Assembly (NCBI GenBank): GCA_022653215.1
Contig: JALCSJ010000003.1
Coordinates: forward strand, 1-35,128
Origin: Acidaminococcaceae bacterium
Lineage (GTDB): Bacteria; Bacillota; Negativicutes; Acidaminococcales; Acidaminococcaceae
Reading direction: 5' to 3'
DNA length: 35,128 nucleotides
In this document: piece after piece, positions 23,050 through 31,392 of the stretch
Position numbering within the stretch: position 1 is the first letter of the stretch
How the letters are laid out: each line of letters starts with the position of its first letter
The notes under the pieces: model-generated
Databases searched by the model: none
What the model was told of the DNA's origin: nothing
What the model saw: the letters and a program-made list of their open reading frames with translations, nothing else
Position numbers and translations under genes: made by a program

Positions 23050-24186
23050 TCACATGAATTTTTCAAACACTCTGTTGCCAAACTGCATGCCTTTTGCCGT
23101 AAGTCTTAAGACATTACCATTTTCCGTCCATTCCACAAGGTTTTGCAGCTCACACTCAGTAACTTCTTTACTATATTTTTTCTTGAAATCAACGCCAAAA
23201 CGTTCTTTTATTTCTTCTATATTAATACCGTCTATAGTACGTAGTCCCATGAAGATACACTCTTCCAGCTGAATATCCGATGTGAGTTTCTCTATGTCCT
23301 GTTTTCCCCCAGCCAGATATGCGGCCATGGTTAAAGGCCCTGTGCGTCTTTCTCTGCCGGTAAAGCTTACTGCTCCTATACCAAAGCCTAAATAAGGTAA
23401 ATAATGCCAGTAAACCAAATTGTGCTGTGCTTCTTCTCCCGGTTTGGCAAAATTGGAAATTTCATAATGTCTGAGACCATGTTCAGGTAAGTATTTGACT
23501 ATAAAATCATACATGTCGCCTACCATATTATCATCCGGTAGTTTAAGCTTGCCTTCTTTAATATCTTTGGCTAAAGGGGTACCTTTTTCTACGCTTAAGC
23601 TATAAACAGAAATATGAGTAAGTCCAAGTTTTACCAGCTCTTCCACGGAGCTTTTCACTGAATTTAATGTCTGACCGGGGTAGCCAAAAATCAAATCTCC
23701 GTTTATTTTTTTAAATCCTGCTTTTTGGGCCATGTCCAAAGCAGCAAGAGCTTCTTTCTTATTATGAATTCTCCCCATAGTTTTTAATTCTTTGTCATGA
23801 AGAGATTGAATTCCCATGCTGATTCTATCAAAGCCAAGGTTTCTGTAGGCCTTTAGCTTTTCCCCGTCCACAGTGCCCGGGTTAACTTCAATGGTAGCTT
23901 CAGCCGGCCGTTGCCATAAACCCTTGGCCTTTAAAGCGTACACAATCTGTTCCAAGCAAGAAAGTGGCAAAACGCTGGGAGTCCCTCCCCCAAAGTAAAT
24001 CGTGGCCCTTGGATTAACAGGCATGATTTTCCTATAACGGCCAATATGCCGGCATAATTGCTCAGTATAGGCTACCATCTTGTTCCCCTCCACCTGAGGG
24101 AAAGAAGTAAAATCACAGTATTGACATTTTTGCAAGCAAAAAGGGATATGTATATATATCCCTTGTAATATTTCCCATTTATTCAT
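23050..24186 (-). CDS. hemW: HemW-like radical SAM protein (heme chaperone / coproporphyrinogen oxidase-like)
   Basis: A protein of 378 residues from the ATG at 24186. The radical SAM cluster motif is C17, C21, C24 in IPFCLQKCQYCDF. Other family segments are TIYFGGGTPSVL, EVNPGTVDGEKL, FDRISMGIQSLHDKELKTMGRIH, NGDLIFGYPGQT and YWHYLPYLGFGIGAVSF. HemW resembles HemN but is now viewed as a heme-trafficking protein; the C-terminal winged-helix portion is present. AAAAGGTG lies 6 bases from this ATG; the GTG nine bases further up overlaps that site and was rejected. It follows lepA closely, the same lepA-hemW order as in Bacillus. Confidence 0.93.
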   Translation of the reverse strand: MNKWEILQGIYIHIPFCLQKCQYCDFTSFPQVEGNKMVAYTEQLCRHIGRYRKIMPVNPRATIYFGGGTPSVLPLSCLEQIVYALKAKGLWQRPAEATIEVNPGTVDGEKLKAYRNLGFDRISMGIQSLHDKELKTMGRIHNKKEALAALDMAQKAGFKKINGDLIFGYPGQTLNSVKSSVEELVKLGLTHISVYSLSVEKGTPLAKDIKEGKLKLPDDNMVGDMYDFIVKYLPEHGLRHYEISNFAKPGEEAQHNLVYWHYLPYLGFGIGAVSFTGRERRTGPLTMAAYLAGGKQDIEKLTSDIQLEECIFMGLRTIDGINIEEIKERFGVDFKKKYSKEVTECELQNLVEWTENGNVLRLTAKGMQFGNRVFEKFM

Positions 24187-24198
24187 CTGCTTCACCTT

Positions 24199-26001
24199 TT
24201 ACTTATCAACTTTAAGAATGGCCATAAAAGCTTCCTGAGGCAGTTCCACGGTGCCAACCTGCTTCATGCGTTTTTTACCGGCTTTCTGTTTTTCCAAAAG
24301 CTTACGTTTACGAGTAATATCGCCGCCGTAACACTTAGCCAGAACATCTTTGCGCATGGCACTGACAGTTTCTCTGGCAATAACTTTGCTGCCGATTGCT
24401 GCCTGAATGGGAATTTCAAAAAGCTGTCTGGGAATTACGCTTCTGAGTTTTTCTACCAATGCTCTGCCTCTGACCTGAGCTCTATCTCTATGAACAATGG
24501 CAGAAAGGGCATCTACCGGCTCACCGTTAAGCAGAATATCTACCTTAACTAAATTAGAAGGTCTATAGCCATGAAGTTCATAATCCAAGGAAGCGTACCC
24601 TCTGGTTACTGATTTCAGCCTGTCAAAATAGTCAAAGATAATCTCGCTTAGAGGCAATGCATAATGAATCATTACTCTATTTTCGTCAAGATAGGTCATA
24701 TTGCTGTATTCCCCGCGCTTTTCCTGACTAAGTTCCATAACCGGACCAACGTAATCTTTGGGAACGATAATAGTTGCATTCACAAAAGGTTCTTCTACAT
24801 GGTCAATAACTGTCTGATTGGGGAAAAGTGAAGGATTATCCACCATTTCAATTTGGCCGTTAGTGAGAAAGACTTCATATATAACGTTTGGTGCCGTAGT
24901 TAATAAAGTAAGATCATATTCACGTTCCAGTCGTTCTTTAATAACATCCATGTGCAGCAAGCCCAGAAAACCACAGCGGAAACCAAAGCCCAAAGCAGCT
25001 GATGTTTCCGGTTCAAAAAGCAGGGCTGCATCATTTAGCTGGAGTTTTTCCAAAGCATCCCTTAAGTTATCATAGTCGGAATTTTCCACAGGATAAAGTC
25101 CGCAATAAACCATGGGGGTTGCTTTCCTGTAACCGGGCAAAGGAACAGCCGCCGGATTGTCATTAGAAGTAACAGTGTCTCCTACTCTGGCATCCCGAAC
25201 GTTTTTAATGGCTGCAGCAATAAAGCCAACCTGACCTTCACCTAAAGAACCTACGTCAACTAAAGCCGGCTTGAATACGCCTACGTCCGTTACTTCGAAC
25301 ACTTTACCCGTAGCCATCATACGAATGGACATACCTTTATGGATTTCACCGTTGACAATACGGATATAAAGCATTACCCCTTTATAGGCATCATATTTGG
25401 AATCTACCACCAAAGCCTGAAGAGGTGCATCGCTGTCTCCGCTAGGTGACGGAACCCGCTTTACTACTGCTTCCAACACATCGTCTATGCCTATGCCTGT
25501 TTTAGCACTGCATAAAACCGCTTCGGAAGCATCAATACCCAGAACATCTTCAATTTCCTTTTTGACTTTGTCAGGGTCTGCACTGGGTAAATCAATTTTG
25601 TTGATAATGGGAATAATCTCTAAGTCATGTTCCATGGCCAAATAAACATTGGCCAAAGTCTGAGCTTCAATTCCCTGAGTTGCATCGATAACCAAAAGAG
25701 CTCCTTCACAGGCAGCCAAAGACCTGGATACTTCGTAGTTAAAGTCTACATGACCGGGAGTATCGATTAAATTTAAGATATAGTCCTGTCCATCTTGAGC
25801 TTTATAGTCCAGCTGCACAGCCTGAGCTTTAATGGTTATACCTCTTTCCCTTTCCAGGTCAAGGTTATCAAGAATCTGGTCTTCCATTTCTCTTTTAGTC
25901 AGAGTCCCGGTTCTTTCAATCAACCTGTCTGCCAGGGTAGATTTACCATGGTCAATATGGGCAATTATAGAAAAATTTCTGATATTTTTACTTTGTTTCA
26001 T
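24199..26001 (-). CDS. lepA: Elongation factor 4 (LepA)
   Basis: A complete 600-residue translational GTPase. G1 is AHIDHGKST (residues 14-22), G2 lies in RERGITIKAQAV, G3 is DTPGHVDF and G4 NKIDLP. The unique C-terminal domain ends CYGGDITRKRKLLEKQKAGKKRMKQVG, the LepA hallmark. EF4 can back-translocate ribosomes and helps initiation or ribosome assembly under stress. AAGGAG lies 9 bases before the ATG. It has its own promoter and forms a pair with hemW. Confidence 0.98.
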   Translation of the reverse strand: MKQSKNIRNFSIIAHIDHGKSTLADRLIERTGTLTKREMEDQILDNLDLERERGITIKAQAVQLDYKAQDGQDYILNLIDTPGHVDFNYEVSRSLAACEGALLVIDATQGIEAQTLANVYLAMEHDLEIIPIINKIDLPSADPDKVKKEIEDVLGIDASEAVLCSAKTGIGIDDVLEAVVKRVPSPSGDSDAPLQALVVDSKYDAYKGVMLYIRIVNGEIHKGMSIRMMATGKVFEVTDVGVFKPALVDVGSLGEGQVGFIAAAIKNVRDARVGDTVTSNDNPAAVPLPGYRKATPMVYCGLYPVENSDYDNLRDALEKLQLNDAALLFEPETSAALGFGFRCGFLGLLHMDVIKERLEREYDLTLLTTAPNVIYEVFLTNGQIEMVDNPSLFPNQTVIDHVEEPFVNATIIVPKDYVGPVMELSQEKRGEYSNMTYLDENRVMIHYALPLSEIIFDYFDRLKSVTRGYASLDYELHGYRPSNLVKVDILLNGEPVDALSAIVHRDRAQVRGRALVEKLRSVIPRQLFEIPIQAAIGSKVIARETVSAMRKDVLAKCYGGDITRKRKLLEKQKAGKKRMKQVGTVELPQEAFMAILKVDK

Positions 26002-26029
26002 GGAAATTTGCTCCTTACGATAATGCTTA

Positions 26030-26058
26030 ATTATACCATGTTTAGTTACTGCTGTCTA
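26030..26058 (-). promoter_or_regulatory. Promoter of lepA-hemW
   Basis: On the minus strand -35 TAGACA (26058-26053), 17-base spacer and -10 TATAAT (26035-26030). The -35 sits immediately after the stop codon of the SGNH hydrolase gene (26061). Confidence 0.75.
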
Positions 26059-26060
26059 AG

Positions 26061-27596
26061 TTAGTTTTCATCATCTGTTTCTGACGAATTACCGGTCTCG
26101 GTTGGTTCATATTTTTCTGCATCGGCTTCTTTAGATACTCGGTCCCACTCTTTACTGATAGTTTCACCTATTATTTGTTTCACCAAAGCAGTGGGGTGGA
26201 GTCCTTCCACTGCCATATCGGTAGGCAAAAGCTCCGGTCCGAAAGGCATGGCTGCCAGTACATCTACATGTACCTGAGACCTGATATATTCATTAACTTC
26301 GGCAAATTTTTCCTGCCAATTATCACAGGTTGGTTCGTCAAAGCATTTTTTTATATTGTCCGGGTTGATGGGCAACAGGGTAAGAAAAATCGGTTTAATG
26401 TTATTTTTTAAGCATTTTTCTTTTATTTCCTGTAAATCATTAATGACTGATTCAGCAGTTACGCTGCTTCTTAAGCTATTGGTTCCTCCCATTATTAATA
26501 AATAATGAGGGTGGAATGGTAAAACATCATTTTCAAACCTGGCTAAAAGGGTAGCACTGGTATCTCCGCTGGCAGATAAATTAACAGCAGGGAACTTTAA
26601 ATAATGCACCCAGCTATAGGTAAACACCGCCGGTGAATAAGACATATCTCCACCGCCATGAGAAATACTGTCCCCAAAAACTCCCACTTGCCAGCCTACA
26701 CTGGGATCTGTCATAAAATGCCTGGTTGGACTATAAGTACCGATTGGTTTATTCTCTGCATCAAGGGCTCTTGCCCGCCAGAAAAACGGCTGAGACCCCA
26801 TTCTGGGATAATCGTCATAGACATCTGCTATATTAAAGATTTTACTCCAGATACGATATTTAGAAGGTGCAATCCCCAAAGGATTTTCAGGTTCCTTATT
26901 TGTAAGCTCTACTTCATATTTAGCTGCTCCCGGAACTGGTACGAAAGAATAAACAGGATAAAGAAGTACGGAACCGTTGCTGCTACTGATGTCATACTCA
27001 GCTAAGGGCTGTGGATAATTAATCCCGGGATTTTTAGCATCTATATATATTGGTTCGAAATCCGAAAAACCGCTAAGTGGTACTTTATCTATATTCATAG
27101 CTCTAACCCGCCATGCTAAATCCTTGGCATTAATATAAGGCGTCAAATCAAATTCATAGGTATTTGTATAAATATTTGCTGAGCTATAAACCAGCATAGG
27201 CTGCTTAGTAGGCTGTCCCTGTTTGTCTTTATTATAGCCTGCCCAAAGTTGGAACTCAAAACGCACAGCCATATTATACGGTTCCCAAGCAAACAGACTG
27301 TGCAAAGGAGCTGGATTGTTCTTGCCAAAGTGACTGATAGTTTTTAAAGCCACAAGTCCTGATGTTTCTCTTATGGTCTTATCTGGCATAATTGCCGTTG
27401 CTTTTTCTGTATTGTTAGGAGCAGTTGTTTTTTTAGTCTGCTTGGCCTTAGCCACCAGTTTATCCTGTTCTTGCATTATCTCCATCAAAGGAGAATTATT
27501 TTTGCTGGTCTCTGCCATTGATTTTTTTGCTTGGGCCGTGGCAGTAAAGGTTGTCAGACTAAGTATGACAGCCATTGCTAGATTAATTTTTTTCAT
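26061..27596 (-). CDS. Secreted SGNH/GDSL hydrolase with two fibronectin III-like domains
   Basis: A 511-residue exported protein. The signal peptide ends near AQA at residue 23, and a charged linker runs to about 75. Two beta-rich FN3-like domains follow, each with a WRVRA/WRARA strand (about 162 and 273). The SGNH esterase domain covers about 300-490: block I VFGDSIS with Ser310, the Gly of block II in LSASGD, block III MGGTNS (Asn373) and block V EGLHP with His467. Block V usually reads DxxH; here the acid is Glu464. Homologues are acylesterases acting on carbohydrates, lipids or cell-wall acetyl groups; the substrate cannot be read. The tail is acidic and polar. It stands alone between rpsT and lepA. 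Confidence 0.83.
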   Translation of the reverse strand: MKKINLAMAVILSLTTFTATAQAKKSMAETSKNNSPLMEIMQEQDKLVAKAKQTKKTTAPNNTEKATAIMPDKTIRETSGLVALKTISHFGKNNPAPLHSLFAWEPYNMAVRFEFQLWAGYNKDKQGQPTKQPMLVYSSANIYTNTYEFDLTPYINAKDLAWRVRAMNIDKVPLSGFSDFEPIYIDAKNPGINYPQPLAEYDISSSNGSVLLYPVYSFVPVPGAAKYEVELTNKEPENPLGIAPSKYRIWSKIFNIADVYDDYPRMGSQPFFWRARALDAENKPIGTYSPTRHFMTDPSVGWQVGVFGDSISHGGGDMSYSPAVFTYSWVHYLKFPAVNLSASGDTSATLLARFENDVLPFHPHYLLIMGGTNSLRSSVTAESVINDLQEIKEKCLKNNIKPIFLTLLPINPDNIKKCFDEPTCDNWQEKFAEVNEYIRSQVHVDVLAAMPFGPELLPTDMAVEGLHPTALVKQIIGETISKEWDRVSKEADAEKYEPTETGNSSETDDEN

Positions 27597-27654
27597 TTAA
27601 ATCACTCTGCTTTCCTAAAATCTTTTATGTTCAATATATTTGTCTATATATGCC

Positions 27655-27682
27655 AAAAAAGGCTGACAAAATGTCAGCCTTT
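27655..27682. terminator. Terminator after rpsT
   Basis: An 11-bp perfect stem AAAGGCTGACA (27658-27668) with TGTCAGCCTTT (27672-27682) and a 3-base loop, followed on the minus strand by TTTTTT. It follows the rpsT stop (27701) by 18 bases. Confidence 0.88.
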
Positions 27683-27700
27683 ATTCTCGTACAGTTTTGC

Positions 27701-27964
27701 TTATTTAACTGCATTTACTTTCTTGGCTAAGCGGGACTTTTTCCGCGCAGCAGCCTTTTTATGAATAGTACCCTTGCGAGCAGCTTTATCCAATAAACCG
27801 GCAGCAACCTTCAAAGTAGCTTGTGCTTCGTCTTTAGATCCGGCAGCAGCTTGTGCTTCAACCTTACGGGCTGTAGTACGAATCTTAGCTTTTACTTGAC
27901 CATTGGCAACCCGACGTTCTTCATCGGTTTTTACACTACGAATGGAAGATTTAATATTCGGCAT
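27701..27964 (-). CDS. rpsT: Small ribosomal subunit protein bS20
   Basis: An 87-residue bS20, which binds 16S rRNA early in 30S assembly. The N-terminus MPNIKSSIRSVKTDEERRVAN and the C-terminal NTIHKKAAARKKSRL-like segment (here GTIHKKAAARKKSRLAKKVN) are diagnostic. The ATG at 27964 is 7 bases from GGAGGTG; the in-frame codon 21 bases further up lies before the ribosome site and was rejected. It is a single-gene unit with its own promoter and terminator. In Bacillus rpsT also lies just upstream of lepA, on its own transcript. Confidence 0.97.
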   Translation of the reverse strand: MPNIKSSIRSVKTDEERRVANGQVKAKIRTTARKVEAQAAAGSKDEAQATLKVAAGLLDKAARKGTIHKKAAARKKSRLAKKVNAVK

Positions 27965-27997
27965 TTCTTCACCTCCAGCAATCAACTTTACCGAAGT

Positions 27998-28026
27998 ATT
28001 TTACCATTATTATAGAATTTACGCAA
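27998..28026 (-). promoter_or_regulatory. Promoter of rpsT
   Basis: On the minus strand -35 TTGCGT (28026-28021), 17-base spacer and -10 TAAAAT (28003-27998), 34 bases before the rpsT ATG. A second TATAAT-like sequence overlaps the spacer. The -35 starts 10 bases after the leuA stop. Confidence 0.6.
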
Positions 28027-28035
28027 GTCCATAAA

Positions 28036-29730
28036 TTAAGCATTTTTTAGAGAGCGATTCATGGCATTAACGACCCCCAATAATGAAGTTGTATTAATAT
28101 TAGGATTAATGCCTACTCCAAAGACATGTTCACCATCCGGCCGTTTTAATTCAATATAGGCAATAGCCTTGGAATTAGATCCCTGAGAAATGGCGTGTTC
28201 ATGATAATCAATAAATTCATAGCCTTTTACTCCGATTGTCTGCAGGGCATTAAAGAAAGCATCAATGGGGCCATTACCATGACCGGTAATGTAAGTATCT
28301 TTGCCTCTCACCTCAACATTGCCTTCAAAAGTAGTACGGGCCTCGCCCCCTTCATGATCCGGCTGTTCCTCGGAAATCTTATGCTTTTTAAGAGCATAAA
28401 TGCCTTTGTAATCAACATATTCTTTGTTGAAGATGCTTACTATCTTAGTAGAGCTTAGTTCATCACCATAATTATCCGCGGCATCTTTCACTACCTTACC
28501 GAATTCCACCTGCATAGCTTTAGGAAGCCTGTACCCGACTGTCTGTTCCATGACAAAAGCTGCTCCCCCTTTGCCTGACTGACTGTTAATTCTGATAACC
28601 GGTTCATACTCACGGTTAATATCCGCCGGATTAATTGGCAGATAAGGTACTTCCCAGTAAGGAGTATTGGTATCCGCCATATAGGCAAGGCCCTTACGAA
28701 CTGCATCTTGATGGGAGCCGGAAAAAGCCGTGAAGACCAGTTTCCCTGCATAGGGATGTCTGTCATCAATGGGCATTTTTGTCACTTGTTCACAAACATC
28801 TTTTATGTGATTAATATGACTAAAATCCAGCTTGGGATCAACATTATGGGTATACATATTTAGTGCAACGTTCACTATATCAACATTGCCGGTTCTTTCT
28901 CCGTTGCCGAACAAAGTTCCCTCTACTCTGTCTGCCCCTGCCATAATAGCTAACTCCGTAGCTGCTACGCCTGTTCCTCTGTCATTATGAGGATGAATAC
29001 TGATAATAGATCTTCCGTCCTTTTTTAAAGCTCGGCAGCAGTATTCAATCTGGTCAGCATAGGTATTGGGAGTAGACATTTCAACAGTTGATGGTAAGTT
29101 TAAAATAACCGGGTTTTCCTTCGTGGCACCCAAAGCATCCAAAACTGCATCGCAGATTTCTATGGCATAATCCATCTCTGTACCGGTAAAACTTTCCGGT
29201 GAGTATTCATAGCGAATATGCATGCCGCTTTTAGCCACTTCTTCTTCGGTAAGCTGCTTAATCAGCTTTGCCCCTTCAACGGCAATTGCCGTAATACCGT
29301 CTTTACCCTTGTTAAAAACAATTTTTCTCTGTAAAGCAGACGTGGAATTATAAAAATGAATAATCACATTTTTAGCTCCCTGTACTGCTTCAAAAGTTTT
29401 CTTAATCAGTTTGGGCCGAGCCTGAACTAATACCTGAATGGTAACATCATCCGGTATGTAGTTTTTTTCGATTAACGTCCGCAAAATTTCATATTCGGTT
29501 TCTGATGCAGAAGGGAAACCCACTTCAATCTCTTTAAAACCAATATCTACCAAAGTTTTAAACAATAAAAGTTTTTCTTCCAGCTGCATCGGTGTAACCA
29601 ACGCCTGATTACCATCTCGTAAATCTACACTGCACCAAATAGGCGGTGCGGTAATTTTCTTATTCGGCCATTGCCTATCCGGTAATTTTACTCCCATAAA
29701 CGGTAAATACTTCTTAACTGGTTGATGCAT
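28036..29730 (-). CDS. leuA: 2-isopropylmalate synthase (long LeuA2 type)
   Basis: A 564-residue enzyme from the ATG at 29730 that condenses acetyl-CoA with 2-oxoisovalerate, the first step of leucine synthesis. The DRE-TIM catalytic motif appears as VDLRDGNQAL (residues 35-44), substrate contacts as EVGFPSASETE, and the metal histidines as SIHPHNDRGTG followed by EGTLFGNGERTGNVD. The C-terminal LeuA dimer domain carrying leucine feedback follows from about 430. The form with the N-terminal segment QPVKKYLPF and about 560 residues matches the LeuA2 (yeast/actinobacterial) class. GGGAGG is 7 bases from the ATG; an upstream in-frame TTG lies before that site. A leucine T-box controls it. leuBCD are not nearby. 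Confidence 0.95.
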   Translation of the reverse strand: MHQPVKKYLPFMGVKLPDRQWPNKKITAPPIWCSVDLRDGNQALVTPMQLEEKLLLFKTLVDIGFKEIEVGFPSASETEYEILRTLIEKNYIPDDVTIQVLVQARPKLIKKTFEAVQGAKNVIIHFYNSTSALQRKIVFNKGKDGITAIAVEGAKLIKQLTEEEVAKSGMHIRYEYSPESFTGTEMDYAIEICDAVLDALGATKENPVILNLPSTVEMSTPNTYADQIEYCCRALKKDGRSIISIHPHNDRGTGVAATELAIMAGADRVEGTLFGNGERTGNVDIVNVALNMYTHNVDPKLDFSHINHIKDVCEQVTKMPIDDRHPYAGKLVFTAFSGSHQDAVRKGLAYMADTNTPYWEVPYLPINPADINREYEPVIRINSQSGKGGAAFVMEQTVGYRLPKAMQVEFGKVVKDAADNYGDELSSTKIVSIFNKEYVDYKGIYALKKHKISEEQPDHEGGEARTTFEGNVEVRGKDTYITGHGNGPIDAFFNALQTIGVKGYEFIDYHEHAISQGSNSKAIAYIELKRPDGEHVFGVGINPNINTTSLLGVVNAMNRSLKNA

Positions 29731-29757
29731 TTTTAAATCCTCCCTGTTTCTGGGCAA

Positions 29758-30031
29758 TAAAAAATCGCCCCAATTATAATTATAGGGGCGAGGAATAATC
29801 CGCGCGGTACCACCCTGCTTCGGTTGCTAAACGCAACCCTCTCGGTCTCCAACAAGACCTTAACCTTTAACGGAGCTTACCGTCTTGAGCTAAGTATCGC
29901 CCAAGCAACTCGAGGGTGAGTATACAGATACTGACAACCATCGGCTTGCACCGTCCGCCGACTCTCTACAGGCTTGTTCAGTAAATTTTATCCCTGTCAC
30001 AGTTTTTAATAAAAAACATATTTAGTTGATA
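29758..30031 (-). promoter_or_regulatory. T-box riboswitch, leucine specifier (leuA leader)
   Basis: The T-box sequence AGGGTGGTACCGCGCGG is at 29816-29800. A terminator hairpin (TCGCCCC / GGGGCGA, 29791-29765, AT-rich loop) with TTTTTT follows, ending just before the leuA ribosome site. Stem I has AGAGAG and GGTGCAAGCC. In the specifier loop CTC (29920-29918) precedes ACCCTCGAG, aligned with the ATC of the ileS leader. CTC is a leucine codon, matching leuA. It should act by antitermination when tRNA-Leu is uncharged. Confidence 0.93.
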
Positions 30032-30037
30032 GTTGCA

Positions 30038-30066
30038 ATTATAGTAAAATGATTTATGTTTGTCAA
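30038..30066 (-). promoter_or_regulatory. Promoter of the leuA T-box leader
   Basis: Consensus -35 TTGACA (30066-30061), 17-base spacer, -10 TATAAT (30043-30038) on the minus strand. It is divergent from the metQ promoter, with about 42 bases between the two -35 elements. Confidence 0.87.
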
Positions 30067-30108
30067 TAACTTTGTAAACATTTTTCTTTATTTTCTTCAC
30101 AATCTTCC

Positions 30109-30137
30109 TTGACAGATGTGTTTTGCTATGCTATATT
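30109..30137 (+). promoter_or_regulatory. Promoter of the metQ T-box leader
   Basis: -35 TTGACA (30109-30114), 17-base spacer, -10 TATATT (30132-30137) on the plus strand. Transcription should begin near 30144. Confidence 0.83.
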
Positions 30138-30143
30138 GATACA

Positions 30144-30414
30144 CAACTTGATAAGTGCTATGAAGAGAATAGTAAATAAAGATTATTGACACAGAGATCT
30201 CTCGCAGTGGTGAAAGAGAGAACAAGAAACTTTATTGAAGATGGCCTCTGAGCAGATTGGTCGAATATTTTAGACCTTCCGGGTGTGCCCGTTACAGCGC
30301 TGGAGTATTGATAGCGAGAGCTTGCGTACTTGAGAAGGCTTAACCTGTGAAGGTTAGGTGAATTAGGGTGGTATCACGGAGCTTCCGTCCCTTTATGGGG
30401 GTGGAGGTTTTTTT
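30144..30414 (+). promoter_or_regulatory. T-box riboswitch, methionine specifier (metQ leader)
   Basis: The T-box sequence AGGGTGGTATCACGG is at 30365-30379. A 10-bp, G-U containing terminator stem (30382-30391 with 30398-30407) and a seven-T run follow. Stem I shows an AGAGAT element and GTGGTGAAAGAG in its apical part. In the specifier loop GAAG-ATG-GCCTCTGAGC places ATG (30241-30243) exactly where ATC and CTC stand in the ileS and leuA leaders. A methionine specifier fits the methionine-binding protein that follows. Confidence 0.9.
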
Positions 30415-30463
30415 ATTTCCCATTCAAACACTACAAGTAAAACATCTGAGGAGGAAGATAATT

Positions 30464-31321
30464 ATGATTTGGACAAAGAAAGTAGCAACATTATTGGTGG
30501 GTTTATCTGTAATAGGAGCAGTAGTCGGTTGCGGCGGCACCCAAGAAAAAGCTAAGCCTGCAGCTAAACAGGAAAGCAAAATAGACACATCCAAACCTGT
30601 GAAAGTAGGCGTAAATCCAGGGCCCCATGCGGAAATCATGGATAACGTAAAAAAACTTGCCGCTAAAAAAGGACTGAATATTGAAGTCGTTGAGTTTAGT
30701 GATTTCGTAACTCCCAATAGTGCCTTGGCGGCAGGAGAAATTTGGGCCAATTGTTTCCAGCACGAACCTTTCTTGAAAGCAACTTTGAAAAAAGAGCCTA
30801 AATTTGATTTGGTTAAAGCTTTTAATACTGCACTTTTCCCTATTAATATTTATTCTAAAAAATTAAAACCCGGTGATGCTATTCCCGACGGAGCAAAAAT
30901 CGCTATTCCCAATGATCCTACCAACGGTGGCCGTTCTATTTTAATGCTGGCCAATCACGGATTATTGAAAGTGAAAAATCCCAAGGACATTAGTACTACT
31001 GTTCATGACATTACAGAAAATCCTCACAATTTCACTTTTATTGAACTAGAAGCTGCTGCCATTCCCCGCAGTCTTGACGATGTAACCTGTGCGGCCATCA
31101 ACACTACTTATGCTATGAACGCAGGATTAAATCCTGCCAAGGATCCTATTGTCAAGGAAACTGCTGATTCATTCTATGTCAATATTGTGGCAGTTAAGAA
31201 AGAAACTTTAAACGATCCTCGTTTGAAGATATTCAAAGAGGTTTACCAATCCAAGGAAAATGGTGAGTTCATTAAATCTCATTATCCCGGATCTGTTGTT
31301 TTGGGCTGGAAAGAAAAATAA
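30464..31321 (+). CDS. metQ: MetQ/NlpA-family methionine-binding lipoprotein
   Basis: A 285-residue substrate-binding lipoprotein of ABC uptake systems. The signal peptide MIWTKKVATLLVGLSVIGA ends in a lipobox VVGC. The mature part is a typical NlpA fold: VKVGVNPGPHAEIMDNVKKLA, VTPNSALAAGEIWANCFQHEPFL, NIYSKKLK and IAIPNDPTNGGRSILML. These match MetQ proteins that bind methionine. The ATG at 30464 is 5-8 bases from GGAGGAAG; an earlier in-frame start lies inside the T-box terminator and was discarded. MetN and MetI genes are not adjacent, so the transporter core must be encoded elsewhere. The methionine T-box supports the substrate. Confidence 0.94.
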   Translation: MIWTKKVATLLVGLSVIGAVVGCGGTQEKAKPAAKQESKIDTSKPVKVGVNPGPHAEIMDNVKKLAAKKGLNIEVVEFSDFVTPNSALAAGEIWANCFQHEPFLKATLKKEPKFDLVKAFNTALFPINIYSKKLKPGDAIPDGAKIAIPNDPTNGGRSILMLANHGLLKVKNPKDISTTVHDITENPHNFTFIELEAAAIPRSLDDVTCAAINTTYAMNAGLNPAKDPIVKETADSFYVNIVAVKKETLNDPRLKIFKEVYQSKENGEFIKSHYPGSVVLGWKEK

Positions 31322-31335
31322 AAATTTTATAAAGC

Positions 31336-31383
31336 AAGGACTGCATAACAATGACTTTTGTCATTGTTATGCAGTCCTTTTTT
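31336..31383. terminator. Strong bidirectional terminator between metQ and the DUF2939-like gene
   Basis: A perfect 20-bp stem (31336-31355 with 31360-31379), loop TTTT, and a T-run continuing to 31383. It separates metQ from the convergent minus-strand gene ending at 31393. Confidence 0.92.
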
Positions 31384-31392
31384 ACCACAATT

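Noticed and set aside
29731..29757. Upstream TTG start adding nine residues to LeuA.
   Set aside because: It lies before the GGGAGG ribosome site, inside the T-box terminator; the ATG at 29730 is well spaced.
30424..30750. Minus-strand 108-codon frame opposite the start of metQ.
   Set aside because: It is antisense to the signal peptide and conserved core of MetQ and has no start signals.
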